A DNA stretch of 64,000 nt from Chryseobacterium artocarpi (GCF_001684975.1 NZ_MAYH01000049.1:124001-188000); one strand, 5' to 3'. Positions 8,223-17,843 are shown, numbered from the stretch's first letter. Numbers and translations are program-made. Notes: generated by a model not told the origin, from the letters alone.

Positions 8223-9131
8223 TTAATCTTGGCTTTTTGGGAGTTCAGATCTTACTGCTTTTCTTTTTCTTAAAAAATAAACCAGTGCTCCTGCAATGAT
8301 TAAAATTGGCCAGATGTTGATAAGTCCCACAACAATTTTCTGGATTAAATAAAACCCATATACAAACCCATCTTTTGCATCGTAGATAAAATTATATCTG
8401 TATTTATTGTCAATACTTTTTGTATTGGTGACTGCAATTTCTGCAATGCGAAGCTTAGGTTCCTTGATGTAAATGTCAACAGTACTGTATTTAAGGTGAT
8501 CAGCTATATTCATGACATTGAGTTTTTGAAGATTACCCTCAGCCATGTTGTCATTGTTAAGTGTTACTTTATCTTTATTCGTTTTGATCTTTTCAATATT
8601 TTCAGAGGTCTGTTGATTTCTCTTCGCTTCCAATTCCGAATATTTAATATTAGCAGTTACGTCTTCGGCATTAATGGATCTTGAATTAAGAAATAATTTA
8701 TTGGTATTGATTGAGGTTAAGAAATCACCCAGCTTTTCAGTTGGAACGCGTACCTGCATCGTATTTTCTGTCTGATATTTCTTAATAAGCATTGCTTCCG
8801 TATCAGAAGTATTGTACGTTTCCTCAGACATTACATCACTGTGAAGATTGCTTTTGGTAACAAACCCCCCAAGCTCCTGAACAGACTTTTCAATGGAAAT
8901 GGTTGCATTATAAACATCCTTCACTTCCATATTGATATCTGCTGTTTTAATAAACTTTTTATCTTTTACTTCCATGCTGGCAACTGAGGATACACTGTCT
9001 GTTACTGCTGCAGAATCTGCAACTTCATAGCTTTTAAGTTCACTTTCGGAAGACGTATCCATTTTTTTACATGAATAAATTCCTAATAAAAGAACTGCTG
9101 ATAATGATAATTTGATGTAAGTCGTTTTCAT
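8223..9131 (-). CDS. DUF4349-type lipoprotein with C-terminal membrane helix
   Basis: Envelope protein of unknown role. I choose ATG 9131 (MKTTYIKLSLSAVLL...), because it gives a lipoprotein signal peptide with lipobox LGIYSC, cysteine at residue 21; an upstream ATG at 9164 would bury this signal. The mature part carries the DUF4349 pattern (MEVKDVYNATISIEKSVQELGGFVTKSN, about residues 68-95, then VRVPTEKLGDFLTSI) and a coiled-coil-like section. A hydrophobic segment (IVVGLINIWPILIIAGALVY) sits near the C-terminus before a basic tail. The gene stands alone between a terminator and the TraB/GumN gene. Length 302 aa is ordinary for the family. Confidence 0.85.
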   Translation of the reverse strand: MKTTYIKLSLSAVLLLGIYSCKKMDTSSESELKSYEVADSAAVTDSVSSVASMEVKDKKFIKTADINMEVKDVYNATISIEKSVQELGGFVTKSNLHSDVMSEETYNTSDTEAMLIKKYQTENTMQVRVPTEKLGDFLTSINTNKLFLNSRSINAEDVTANIKYSELEAKRNQQTSENIEKIKTNKDKVTLNNDNMAEGNLQKLNVMNIADHLKYSTVDIYIKEPKLRIAEIAVTNTKSIDNKYRYNFIYDAKDGFVYGFYLIQKIVVGLINIWPILIIAGALVYFLRKRKAVRSELPKSQD

Positions 9132-9340
9132 AGTGTAAGATTTTTGAGATTTTGCTTGAGTCAAAGTTCAGAAAGGATCCTTTGTAACGTTTGAAAATTG
9201 GACGTAAAAAACTTGTAAAGACTATTTTGTATTTTAATTATCTGAATATCATTGTTTTGTAAAATGGTGAGAAATGTGTGTTTTTGTTTTCGGAGTAATT
9301 TTTGCTTATCTTTTTACAAATCAAAATCACAATTATCATT

Positions 9341-10699
9341 ATGTCAAATACCTTTTCTAAAATCAGAAACGCAATTGGGCTGTTTACCTCAATAGATTTC
9401 GATCAGTTAAGTGCCATTTCTCAAAAAGTAGATTTGCCTAAGCTGATGCATAATTTTTCAAAACTAGACGATAAACAGCTCTCGGGGCTTATGAAGATGC
9501 TTGATACCGATAAAAAAAAGAAAGAACTTCCTCCTGTAGATGGTGATTTTTATGACATCTACCATACTTTAAGCCCTGAACAAAGAGAGGTTCAATTGAA
9601 AGTAAGAGCTTTTATGGAAAAAGAAGTGAAGCCTTTGGTGAATCACTACTGGCTAAGAGACGAGTTTCCTTTTGAATTGATCCCGAAATTTCAAAAACTA
9701 GATATCTGCGGCGTTACCTACGAAGGATATGGCTGTCCCGGAATGCCTTTTCTGATGGAAGGTGTTATTGCGATGGAGATGGCAAGAATTGATGCCTCTA
9801 TTGCTACTTTTTTCGGAGTACAATCCGGATTGGCAATGGGTTCTATCTACATCTGTGGTTCGGAAGAACAGAAACAAAAATGGCTTCCTCAAATGCAGAA
9901 ATTTGAAAAAATAGGAGCTTTTGGACTGACGGAACCAGAAGTAGGTTCAGGAGCGGCAGGCGGACTTACCGTAACGTGTAAAAAAACAGAAGAAGGCTGG
10001 GTTTTAAATGGGCAGAAAAAATGGATAGGAAATGCCACTTTTGCAGATCTGGTAATCATTTGGGCTAGAGATTTAGATAGTGGAGAAGTAAAAGGATTTA
10101 TTGTAGAAAAGGATAATCCCGGGTATTCTGTGGAGAAGATCAAAGGGAAAATGGCTCTTCGTATTGTTCAAAACGGATTGATTACGCTGAAAGACTGTGT
10201 TGTTACTGAGGAAAATAGGCTGCAGAACGCCAATTCATTTAAAGATACAGGAAAAGTACTGAGAATGACAAGAGCCGGAGTAGCATGGATGGCGACGGGA
10301 TGTGCAAGAGGTGCTTATGAAAGTGCATTAGCATATACCCGCACCCGCGAGCAATTTGGAAAACCTATTGCTTCGTTCCAGATGATTCAGGGGCATTTGG
10401 TAGAAATGTTATCCAATCTTACAGCAATGCAGACAATGGTATTCAGATTATCCGAAATGCAGGATGAAGGTATTTTAAAAGACGAACATGCATCCTTGGC
10501 AAAAGTATTCTGTACATTAAGAACACGCGATATTGTTTCAAGAGCGCGAGAGGTGATGGGCGGAAACGGGATTCTTCTGGAATATGATGTTGCCAGATTT
10601 GTGGCAGATGCTGAAGCTATTTACTCTTACGAAGGAACAAAAGAAATCAACTCGCTCATCGTAGGACGATCGATTACGGGATTCAGTGCATTTGTGTAG
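9341..10699 (+). CDS. Acyl-CoA dehydrogenase (glutaryl-CoA dehydrogenase-like)
   Basis: FAD-dependent dehydrogenase of acyl-CoA substrates. I place the start at ATG 9341 (MSNTFSKIRNAIG), 452 aa; an in-frame ATG at 9302 adds 13 hydrophobic residues with no family support. The first 65 residues are an extension before the usual domain start (DIYHTLSPEQREVQ). The FAD/substrate motif GAFGLTEPEVGSGAAG, the RTREQFGKPIASFQ helix and the C-terminal SYEGTKEINSLIVGRSITG are visible; the Glu of YEGT corresponds to the catalytic base of glutaryl-CoA dehydrogenases. The residues specifying decarboxylation cannot be judged by eye, so the substrate remains open. It appears monocistronic, divergent from the lipoprotein gene. 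Confidence 0.92.
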   Translation: MSNTFSKIRNAIGLFTSIDFDQLSAISQKVDLPKLMHNFSKLDDKQLSGLMKMLDTDKKKKELPPVDGDFYDIYHTLSPEQREVQLKVRAFMEKEVKPLVNHYWLRDEFPFELIPKFQKLDICGVTYEGYGCPGMPFLMEGVIAMEMARIDASIATFFGVQSGLAMGSIYICGSEEQKQKWLPQMQKFEKIGAFGLTEPEVGSGAAGGLTVTCKKTEEGWVLNGQKKWIGNATFADLVIIWARDLDSGEVKGFIVEKDNPGYSVEKIKGKMALRIVQNGLITLKDCVVTEENRLQNANSFKDTGKVLRMTRAGVAWMATGCARGAYESALAYTRTREQFGKPIASFQMIQGHLVEMLSNLTAMQTMVFRLSEMQDEGILKDEHASLAKVFCTLRTRDIVSRAREVMGGNGILLEYDVARFVADAEAIYSYEGTKEINSLIVGRSITGFSAFV

Positions 10700-10747
10700 A
10701 TAGTTAGATAGAGTTGTGGTATTTATTAGGCTGCTACGTTTATCCTA

Positions 10748-11125
10748 TTAGCCAACCAAAGCTTTGTATTTCTCTCTATTGTCAATCAATATCCAGATAT
10801 TAATCACAAATAATATTCCGGAAATGCAAATACCTGTGGTGGATGGATCTCTGTATACATTATGAATTAAAATCCCTGTCAATACAGGCAGAATAATGAT
10901 TGCACCTAATGCTCTTGTTTTAGGAAAGATAAATAATAGCCCTCCGATTACTTCTACTATTCCTACTAACGGTAATAACCAGCCGATTTCTCCGAATGCT
11001 GCATACAATTTCATTTGTGCTTCAGTAAGCGGAGGAACAGGGTTGTAGTGAAAGAATTTATCTAATCCAGCATTAATAAACATAATTCCAAATAAAAGGC
11101 AGATGATGAGTTTTAAGATTTTCAT
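10748..11125 (-). CDS. DoxX-like membrane protein
   Basis: Small 125-aa inner-membrane protein with four hydrophobic helices (about residues 3-20, 48-68, 72-92, 98-115). The first helix ends in FINAGLDKFFHYNPVPPL, a typical DoxX/MauE-like start, and the second contains GIVEVIGGLLFIFPKTRALG. Members are linked to respiratory or redox roles in some species, but no function can be assigned here. It is convergent with the acyl-CoA dehydrogenase gene and divergent from the peptide gene at 11280. Confidence 0.82.
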   Translation of the reverse strand: MKILKLIICLLFGIMFINAGLDKFFHYNPVPPLTEAQMKLYAAFGEIGWLLPLVGIVEVIGGLLFIFPKTRALGAIIILPVLTGILIHNVYRDPSTTGICISGILFVINIWILIDNREKYKALVG

Positions 11126-11246
11126 AATAAATATTTTATATCAAATGTAAAATAAAAATGCAATTTTATTATGATTTAATAAATGAAAAATAAAATTATT
11201 TGTGTTAATGATAGGTTAATATTCGGTTTTGCATAGTTTTATTATT

Positions 11247-11254
11247 TATATTTG
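11247..11254 (+). promoter_or_regulatory. Probable -7 promoter element for the GG-leader peptide gene
   Basis: TATATTTG matches the Bacteroidetes -7 consensus TAnnTTTG exactly. A TTTTG lies at 11227-11231, 15 bp upstream, slightly closer than the usual -33 spacing. The predicted leader to the ATG at 11280 is about 20 nt. Confidence 0.5.
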
Positions 11255-11279
11255 ATTACAAACTAAACTCATAACTATT

Positions 11280-11537
11280 ATGTTGAAAAATCTTAAAAAA
11301 CTAGATCGTACAGATTTGAGAGAAATTCAGGGAGGAGGTCGTATTGACCAATGTGATATCGGACCAGTTGGGTGTCCGTGTAAAATTCCACCAGGTGATC
11401 CTTGTTTAGGAGGTGGCGGTGGTTCTGGAGGAGGAACAGATCCTAATCTTGGATATTGTCATGACAATCAATCTTACATTCCTTGTAATGAAGTGTGCCC
11501 GAATGGAATGAGCCCACTTTGTGCATGGGGTGTATAA
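11280..11537 (+). CDS. Cys-rich peptide precursor with double-glycine leader (bacteriocin-like/RiPP-like)
   Basis: An 85-aa precursor-like peptide. Residues 1-20 (MLKNLKKLDRTDLREIQGGG) look like a double-glycine leader: a basic amphipathic start, LxxxxLxxI spacing and a GG end. The rest has eight cysteines (25, 32, 34, 42, 60, 69, 73, 81), two Pro-rich clusters and a flexible Gly/Ser linker at 44-52 that splits it into two four-Cys halves. Similar leaders are common in Chryseobacterium genomes, where they are called bacteriocin-like. No transporter, peptidase or modification enzyme is adjacent; a strong terminator follows directly. Product activity is unknown. The start and short length are supported by its own promoter and terminator. 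Confidence 0.8.
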   Translation: MLKNLKKLDRTDLREIQGGGRIDQCDIGPVGCPCKIPPGDPCLGGGGGSGGGTDPNLGYCHDNQSYIPCNEVCPNGMSPLCAWGV

Positions 11538-11550
11538 GAGATAGAATAAG

Positions 11551-11578
11551 ACAAGGCTGCTTGAAAAAGCAGCCTTGT
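11551..11578 (+). terminator. Rho-independent terminator after the GG-leader peptide gene
   Basis: A perfect 12-bp stem (acaaggctgctt / aagcagccttgt) closing a GAAA tetraloop, followed by a short T-run. It starts 13 bp after the peptide stop codon, so the peptide is encoded alone. It lies 43 bp before the end of the convergent AI-2E gene. Confidence 0.88.
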
Positions 11579-11620
11579 TTATGTTTGATAGTTAATACTC
11601 ATTACTTATCATTGAAGAAT

Positions 11621-12733
11621 CTAGTCCATTTCTTTCAATGTAATATTCTTCGAAATCTTGTAGCTTTTCTTTTTCTTATTAGGCTTTTCTTCTTCACCAA
11701 GTAATTTACCCCAAGGTCTTAAATCATCTACTCTTTCAAAGATAATTTTGATGATAGCAATCGCAGGGATACATAAGAACATTCCTGCAATTCCCCAAAG
11801 GTGTTCTCCCAACAGGATACCAAGAAAAGAAAATAAAGCATTGATCTTTACTTTTGAACCTACAACAAATGGTAAAACAATATTGCCGTCCACAGCGTGT
11901 ACCGCAATATATCCCATTGCTACATAAATACAGGTTGACGGGCTGGAAGTTGCAAAAGCAATAAAACAGGAAATGACAAGAGATATAAATATTCCAAGGT
12001 AAGGTATTACGTTTAAAAGACCCGTGAGAACAGCCAAAAGAATGGCATATTTCACTCCTAAAACAGTAAGAACAATTGAGGTTAAGATTGATACAATAAT
12101 CACTTGAAGAAATAGTCCGAAGATATATTTCTTGGTCATAACACGGATCTCATTTACAGCTTCCTGTACACTTGTTTTATGTCTTTCATTGAAAACAGTA
12201 ACAATAAAATTATTTAAAAGTCTTCTGTAATTTAAAATGAAGATAAAAAACAAAGTAAAGAAGATGATAAAACCAAAACCTGTTGAGAATATCCCGAAAG
12301 TGAAACCTAGAATTGCCCCTGATGAAGATAAAAGTTTATTCAATCCCTGATTGATATAATCTACCTGTTCATCTACTTTTACATTGAATGTCTTGGAGAC
12401 CCAATGCTGAAGCCCCTCAAATACCGTTGTAAATTGCTCTCTGAGATGAGGAATATCCTTGCTGAAATCAGATAGCTGATTCGTGAAAAAATAAATGATC
12501 CCACTTAAAATGATCAACATAATGAAAACTGAGGTCATTGTTGAGACAGATCGCGGAAATCTTAATTTTCTTTCCATGAAAGTAGCTGCCGGTAAAAACA
12601 GCATTGCCATTAAAAATGCAAGAAAAAAAGGAGCTAAAATGCTTTGCCCTAATGCTAAAAGATAGCCGAGTCCAATGATTGAAATAACAACCAGAGTAAG
12701 CTTGACAAGGAAAGGAAGTCTAAGAAAATTCAT
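11621..12733 (-). CDS. AI-2E family transporter
   Basis: Inner-membrane permease of 370 aa from the AI-2 exporter superfamily (TqsA/PerM/YtvI-like). About eight hydrophobic segments are visible: two near the N-terminus (residues 8-45), one at 60-80, a soluble loop with DFSKDIPHLREQF, and a C-terminal block with GLLNVIPYLGIFISL and IAVHAVDGNIVLPFVVGSKVKINAL, which carry family motifs. Substrates of most family members are unknown, some transport ions. The gene ends 84 bp from the convergent peptide gene; lon ends further upstream, separated by a terminator. Confidence 0.9.
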   Translation of the reverse strand: MNFLRLPFLVKLTLVVISIIGLGYLLALGQSILAPFFLAFLMAMLFLPAATFMERKLRFPRSVSTMTSVFIMLIILSGIIYFFTNQLSDFSKDIPHLREQFTTVFEGLQHWVSKTFNVKVDEQVDYINQGLNKLLSSSGAILGFTFGIFSTGFGFIIFFTLFFIFILNYRRLLNNFIVTVFNERHKTSVQEAVNEIRVMTKKYIFGLFLQVIIVSILTSIVLTVLGVKYAILLAVLTGLLNVIPYLGIFISLVISCFIAFATSSPSTCIYVAMGYIAVHAVDGNIVLPFVVGSKVKINALFSFLGILLGEHLWGIAGMFLCIPAIAIIKIIFERVDDLRPWGKLLGEEEKPNKKKKSYKISKNITLKEMD

Positions 12734-12861
12734 AATCTAAAATCTGCAGTGTGGAATAAAATTAAGAAAAACCTAGTGAACTGATGTGTTTTTTATTCAA
12801 TCACTATGAATTTTTTATTTCTGCTTATCAAATTTTATTCCTAACTGTGGGATAAAAAGCA

Positions 12862-12892
12862 GAAACACGTTCTGATATTCAAAACGTGTTTC
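12862..12892 (-). terminator. Rho-independent terminator after lon
   Basis: A perfect 10-bp stem (gaaacacgtt / aacgtgtttc). On the minus strand it is followed by a CTTTTTAT tract (complement of 12853-12860). It sits 34 bp past the lon stop codon. Confidence 0.75.
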
Positions 12893-12925
12893 CTTATTGA
12901 GAAGTTGATATGTTAATAAGTTGAC

Positions 12926-15331
12926 TTATTTTTCAATAGCGATTTCTATTACCTCTTCCATTCTGCTGACATAGTGTACTTTCAGATTCTTTAAATAATC
13001 TTTTTTGATCTCTTCTACATCTTTTCTGTTAGCCTCACAAAGAATTACATCCTTTACTCCGGCTCTTGTCGCAGCGAGAAGTTTTTCCTTGATTCCGCCT
13101 ACAGGAAGTACTTTTCCTCTTAAAGTAATCTCTCCGGTCATAGCAAGATGTGGTTTTATCTTTTTATTTTTAAAAGAAGAAACCATAGACGTTAGCATGG
13201 CAATACCCGCAGAAGGTCCATCTTTAGGAGTAGCTCCTTCAGGAACGTGAACGTGAATATTTTTCTTGTCCAGATCCTCCTGATCGATTCCCAATTCATC
13301 ATGCTTAGCTTTAATGTATTCCAAAGCAATTGTTGCAGATTCCTTCATTACAGTTCCCAGATTTCCGGTCATTGTTAAAGCTCCTTTTCCGTTGCTTAAA
13401 ATACTTTCAATATATAAAATATCTCCACCTACACTGGTCCAGGCAAGTCCTGTAACCACACCTGGAACTCCTGTGATTTCGGATAAACTTTTCGGTCTTG
13501 GAACTCCAAGGATTTCGTCTACCTTTTCAAGAGATATTTTTGGATCATATTCTTTAACTAAAGCCGTCTGTAAAGCTACCCATCTTGCAATGGAAGCAAT
13601 TCTTTTTTCTAAAGATCTTACCCCGCTTTCAGAAGTGTGAGCTTCAATAATATGTTTAAGTTCAGGGTTTCCAAGCTTGAATGACTTAGCGTCCAAACCG
13701 TTTTCCTCCTGTTGTTTTTTAATTAAATGTCTCTTAGCAATCTCAATTTTTTCCTCCAATGTATATCCCGCAATCTGAATGATTTCCGTTCTGTCCAAAA
13801 GAGGAGTCTGGATCGTTGAAAGCGAGTTTGCCGTGGCGATAAACATTACTTTTGATAGGTCGTAACCCATTTCAAGGAAGTTGTCGTAGAAAGATTTATT
13901 TTGCTCTGGATCAAGAACCTCCAAAAGAGCGGAACTTGGATCTCCGTGAAGACCTTGTCCGATTTTGTCAATCTCATCAAGGACAATTACCGGATTCGAG
14001 GTTCCGGATTTTTTGATAGACTGTAAAATTCTTCCAGCCATCGCTCCGATATATGTTTTTCTGTGTCCGCGGATTTCACTTTCGTCATGCAATCCACCTA
14101 AAGATAATCTTACATATTTTCTTCCTAAAGAATCTGCGATAGACTTTCCTAATGAAGTTTTACCCACTCCCGGAGGTCCTACTAATAGCAAAATAGGAGA
14201 TTTCATGTTGTTTTTTAATTTTAAAACAGCCATGTGCTCCAATATTCTTTTCTTGATATCCTCTAATCCGAAATGAGCTTTATCTAAAACTTTTTCGGCT
14301 TTAGCAATATCAAAAATATCTTTAGTATAAGTTTCCCACGGAAGATCTGTAAAGAAATCAAGGTAATTTCTCTGTACATTATAATCCGGAGAATTTGGGT
14401 TTTGACGTTGTAATCTGCCAATCTCTTTTTGGAAATGATCTTCTACTTCCTGGCTCCATTTTTTTGTTTTTGCCTTGGCAATAAGATCTTCTACATCACT
14501 TTCAGGACCGCCACCCAATTCTTCCTGAATAGTTCTGATCTGTTGATTCAGGAAATATTCTCTTTGCTGCTTGTCAAGATCCTTTGAGGTTTTCTGGTGA
14601 ATCTGGTTTCTCAATTCCAGCTTTCTGAAATCCTCATGCATCATTTCATAGCATTTGTTTGCTCTTTCCATCATGCTTTTCTCTTCAAGAAGTTTTTGCT
14701 TTTCAAGAGATGGGAAACTTGCGTTAGTACAGATGAAATTTAGCAGATCATCATTATTATTAATGTTTTTGATCGCAAAATTAGCCGCATTAGGAATATT
14801 TGGATCGAGCTCAATGATTTTTAGAGCAAGGTCCTTGATATTTTCCAGTAATGCTTCATACTCTTCCTGATTTTTAGGCTTTGTATCCTTTAATTTTGAA
14901 ATTTCCGCTTTGAAATAAGGTAAATTATCAACGATCTTTTTGATCTTAAATCTATGAAACCCTTTAGTAATAGCTGTAATATTACCTTCAGGAAGTTTTA
15001 TAATCTTAATGATCTTTGCTAGTGTTCCTGTAGTATAAATATCCTTCTCGGTAGGCTGTTCAAGATCCGAATTTTTCTGGCTTACAATTCCAATAAAGTC
15101 TCCGTTTTTCTGCGCTTCCTCAAGAAGTTGTATTGATGTTTTTCGTCCTGCAGTAATGGGAATCACCACGTTAGGGAACATTACCATATTTCTTACAGGA
15201 AGTATAGGGAATATTTTCTGTTCGGAATTTTTATCAGTCTCCGCAAAGTCGGAAAGATTGATTTCCTCAGTTACGATATCAAATCCGTCGCTGATCATTT
15301 CTTCTAAACTAATATCTTCAAATTCTGTCAT
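12926..15331 (-). CDS. lon: ATP-dependent protease La (Lon)
   Basis: Cytosolic AAA+ serine protease that degrades damaged and regulatory proteins. The 801-aa chain has an N-terminal LON substrate domain from about residue 40 (FPILPVRNMVMFPNVVIPI), a helical linker, the AAA module with Walker A GPPGVGKTS at 385-393 and Walker B VIVLDEIDK at about 448-456, and a C-terminal protease domain. The Ser-Lys dyad is S707 (in KDGPSAGIAM) and K748 (in PVGGIKEKLLAA). A 40-residue acidic extension precedes the LON domain. It is monocistronic with its own terminator, and divergent from the foldase gene across a 260-bp gap. Confidence 0.98.
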   Translation of the reverse strand: MTEFEDISLEEMISDGFDIVTEEINLSDFAETDKNSEQKIFPILPVRNMVMFPNVVIPITAGRKTSIQLLEEAQKNGDFIGIVSQKNSDLEQPTEKDIYTTGTLAKIIKIIKLPEGNITAITKGFHRFKIKKIVDNLPYFKAEISKLKDTKPKNQEEYEALLENIKDLALKIIELDPNIPNAANFAIKNINNNDDLLNFICTNASFPSLEKQKLLEEKSMMERANKCYEMMHEDFRKLELRNQIHQKTSKDLDKQQREYFLNQQIRTIQEELGGGPESDVEDLIAKAKTKKWSQEVEDHFQKEIGRLQRQNPNSPDYNVQRNYLDFFTDLPWETYTKDIFDIAKAEKVLDKAHFGLEDIKKRILEHMAVLKLKNNMKSPILLLVGPPGVGKTSLGKSIADSLGRKYVRLSLGGLHDESEIRGHRKTYIGAMAGRILQSIKKSGTSNPVIVLDEIDKIGQGLHGDPSSALLEVLDPEQNKSFYDNFLEMGYDLSKVMFIATANSLSTIQTPLLDRTEIIQIAGYTLEEKIEIAKRHLIKKQQEENGLDAKSFKLGNPELKHIIEAHTSESGVRSLEKRIASIARWVALQTALVKEYDPKISLEKVDEILGVPRPKSLSEITGVPGVVTGLAWTSVGGDILYIESILSNGKGALTMTGNLGTVMKESATIALEYIKAKHDELGIDQEDLDKKNIHVHVPEGATPKDGPSAGIAMLTSMVSSFKNKKIKPHLAMTGEITLRGKVLPVGGIKEKLLAATRAGVKDVILCEANRKDVEEIKKDYLKNLKVHYVSRMEEVIEIAIEK

Positions 15332-15554
15332 AATAAATCGAATGACAAATTGTCATTTTCGTTTTTAGTCGTTATAGGGATTTTTAATAATAAGCCCTGA
15401 AAACGTGTGGCATATTATAATACAGTAAAATGCACAATACTTATGCCATTTGTTTTTTGCTAAAAAATATGGTCAAAATTTCCTTTTTTAAATAATCTTT
15501 GCGATTTAAAATTAAAATAAAGAACTTCTGTTTCTCTAATTTCTTAAAAATGTG

Positions 15555-15562
15555 TATTTTCG
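15555..15562 (+). promoter_or_regulatory. Probable -7 promoter element for the PpiD-like gene
   Basis: TATTTTCG, one mismatch from TAnnTTTG, lies 29 bp before the ATG at 15592. The rest of the 260-bp lon/ppiD gap is AT-rich and shows no repeat or ORF. Confidence 0.4.
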
Positions 15563-15591
15563 CAAACTGATAAAAAACTATAATTTATAAA

Positions 15592-17745
15592 ATGGCAATT
15601 TTAGGACAGATTAGGAGTAAGCCTTGGCTTTTAATGGGAGTAATAGCCTTAGCGCTTTTGGCGTTCTTGGTGAACCCAGATAGTATCGACAAGGTTTTTG
15701 GAAAGAATCCTGATGTTTTAGGAAAAGTAAATGGTGAGAAAATCACCCGCGAAGAGTTCAATGATCAGCTTTTCGTGCTGCAGCAACAGGCTGAACAACA
15801 GGGTCGTCCAAAAAACGGTCTTGAAGAGCAGGCTTGGCAGTTACTTGTACAATCTAAGCTTATCAAGCAGCAGTTTGAGAAATTGGGCTTTGAAATGACT
15901 GATGATTATTTCTGGAACCAAATCCAGTATGATCAGATGTTCGCTCAAAATCAACAGTTCTTTGATGAGAAAGGTAATTTTAAAACTCAAGAGCTTAAAA
16001 AAGAAATTGAAACATTACAAAACACCAATCCTCAAGGATATTCTCAATGGTTGAAGACAAGAAAAACTATCGAGTACAGATTGATGGCTAGACAGGTGTT
16101 TACCAATATTTCAGCAGGTATTACCACAGGTAAAAAAGAAGCTGAAGAATTGATGAAAGAAAGAGATCAGCTTGCTGACATCGACTTCGTAAAAGTAGAT
16201 TACGCTGCATATCTTCAGAAAACGAAGATTAATGTATCTACAGAAGACCTTGCAAACTACATCAAGCAACATCCGGTAATGTTCAAAGCTGAGCCTAGCA
16301 GAAATATCGGTATTGTATATTTCCCTTCTAAACCAAGTGCAGCAGATGATGCAGCAGCTTTAAAGGAAATTACAAAACTATATTCAGGAGGTACAGATGC
16401 AAGTGGAGGAGCTGAAAACTTCCAAAATACGAAGAATGACTCTATGTTTGTTACAGCAAACTCAGACATGCCTTTTAATCCTCAATATGTGACACCTACG
16501 CAATTGCCTGCAACTATACAAGGTCAGATCGCAACTGCTGCGGTAGGACAGACATTTGGTCCATATAAAGAACAAAACTTCTATGTAGTTTCTAAACTTG
16601 TAAACAAGAAGACTTCAGACTCTACATTATCAAGACATATTCTTATTGCTTTCAAAGGAAGCCCTGCAGGGGAAGGAGTAACAAGATCTAAAGAGCAGGC
16701 TAAGAAATTGGCAGACTCTATCGGAGCAGTAGTAAAAGCTACACCAGCTAAATTTACTGAATTCCTTAAACTTTCTAATGATCCAAACTCTGCTGCTCAA
16801 GGGGGTAGCTTAGGGTGGACAACTCCAGAAACTCCTTTTGTACCGGAATTCCTTACTTATTTAGCAAATAACCCTAAAGGAGCAACAGGTGTAGTAGAAA
16901 CTCAGTTCGGTTATCATATCATCAACATTGAAGATAAGAAGTCCGGATCTATGGGATATAAAGTGGCGAACCTTGTGAAGGAAATCAAAGCTTCAGATGC
17001 TACAGAAACTGAAACAGACAGAAAAGCGAAGAAATTCATTCAGCAAATTCAAGGAAAATCATTTAATGATTTTGTGAATGTTGCTAAGAAAGATAACTAT
17101 CAATTCTCTAATCCAAAAGCAGCAAAAAGATTTGAAGGTCAGCTTCAGGGCTTAGGTACTGAAAAAGACGGAGAAATTCTTGCTTGGGCTTTTGATAAGA
17201 AAAGATCTAAAGGAGATACAGAGTTATTTACAGTAGACGGAACAGGAGACAGAATTGTAGTATACCTTAACGGAAAACAGGAAGCTGGTCTTGCTGATCC
17301 AGAATCTGTAAGAGATCAGATTGAAGTAATCGTTAAAAATAAATTGGCAGCAAAACAAATTTCTGATAAAATTGCAGGAGCAAAAGCTTCAAACTTAGAT
17401 CAGATTGCTAAATTATTTGCGACTTCAAAACAATCAGCTCAGGTTAACATGCTGAACCCTTCAGTTGCAGGAGCTATGGAGCCTAAAGTTGCAGGAGCTG
17501 CATTCGGTGTTGCGAAAGGTAAACTTTCTAACCCGGTTGAAGGTGGAACAGGAGTTTATGTATTGATCAAAAAATCAGAAACTGTAAACAAACAACCTGG
17601 TGACCTTAAGCAGTTCACAGAATCTATTACTCAAAGAAACGCAGGAATGTTCGGACAGGCTTGGATGAAGAGTCTTCAGGATAATGCAGATATTGAGGAT
17701 TATAGAATCGAGATCTGGAACAAGGTAGGAAACCAACAACAATAA
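15592..17745 (+). CDS. SurA/PpiD-type peptidylprolyl isomerase, membrane anchored
   Basis: Periplasmic folding factor for exported and outer-membrane proteins. The 717-aa protein has one N-terminal membrane anchor (about residues 11-28), a SurA_N/PpiD chaperone region (GKVNGEKITREEFNDQL onward), and a parvulin-type PPIase domain at about residues 345-455 with SRHILIAFKG, AAQGGSLGWTTPETPFVPEF and the end motif TQFGYHIINIEDKK. A long C-terminal region follows with a possible second degenerate PPIase-like unit. The architecture is that of PpiD homologues of Bacteroidetes. A strong terminator follows. Confidence 0.92.
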   Translation: MAILGQIRSKPWLLMGVIALALLAFLVNPDSIDKVFGKNPDVLGKVNGEKITREEFNDQLFVLQQQAEQQGRPKNGLEEQAWQLLVQSKLIKQQFEKLGFEMTDDYFWNQIQYDQMFAQNQQFFDEKGNFKTQELKKEIETLQNTNPQGYSQWLKTRKTIEYRLMARQVFTNISAGITTGKKEAEELMKERDQLADIDFVKVDYAAYLQKTKINVSTEDLANYIKQHPVMFKAEPSRNIGIVYFPSKPSAADDAAALKEITKLYSGGTDASGGAENFQNTKNDSMFVTANSDMPFNPQYVTPTQLPATIQGQIATAAVGQTFGPYKEQNFYVVSKLVNKKTSDSTLSRHILIAFKGSPAGEGVTRSKEQAKKLADSIGAVVKATPAKFTEFLKLSNDPNSAAQGGSLGWTTPETPFVPEFLTYLANNPKGATGVVETQFGYHIINIEDKKSGSMGYKVANLVKEIKASDATETETDRKAKKFIQQIQGKSFNDFVNVAKKDNYQFSNPKAAKRFEGQLQGLGTEKDGEILAWAFDKKRSKGDTELFTVDGTGDRIVVYLNGKQEAGLADPESVRDQIEVIVKNKLAAKQISDKIAGAKASNLDQIAKLFATSKQSAQVNMLNPSVAGAMEPKVAGAAFGVAKGKLSNPVEGGTGVYVLIKKSETVNKQPGDLKQFTESITQRNAGMFGQAWMKSLQDNADIEDYRIEIWNKVGNQQQ

Positions 17746-17765
17746 GAGATTCCTCTCAATAATAT

Positions 17766-17793
17766 AAAAGCGACAAATTTATTTGTCGCTTTT
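17766..17793 (+). terminator. Rho-independent terminator after the PpiD-like gene
   Basis: A 12-bp perfect stem (aaaagcgacaaa / tttgtcgctttt) with a 4-nt loop, continuing into a T-run. Textbook intrinsic terminator. Confidence 0.9.
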
Positions 17794-17843
17794 TTTTGTA
17801 TTTAACGCAGAATAATAAAGGGAAAGATTTATTTAAAATGTAC

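Noticed and set aside
9302..9341. Longer N-terminus for the acyl-CoA dehydrogenase
   Set aside because: The additional residues are short and hydrophobic, lack family support, and the promoter-like sequence TAATTTTTG lies at 9296-9304, so the start at 9341 is preferred.
12841..15331. Several plus-strand open frames within lon
   Set aside because: They are antisense shadows of the conserved Lon coding sequence; none has recognisable protein features.
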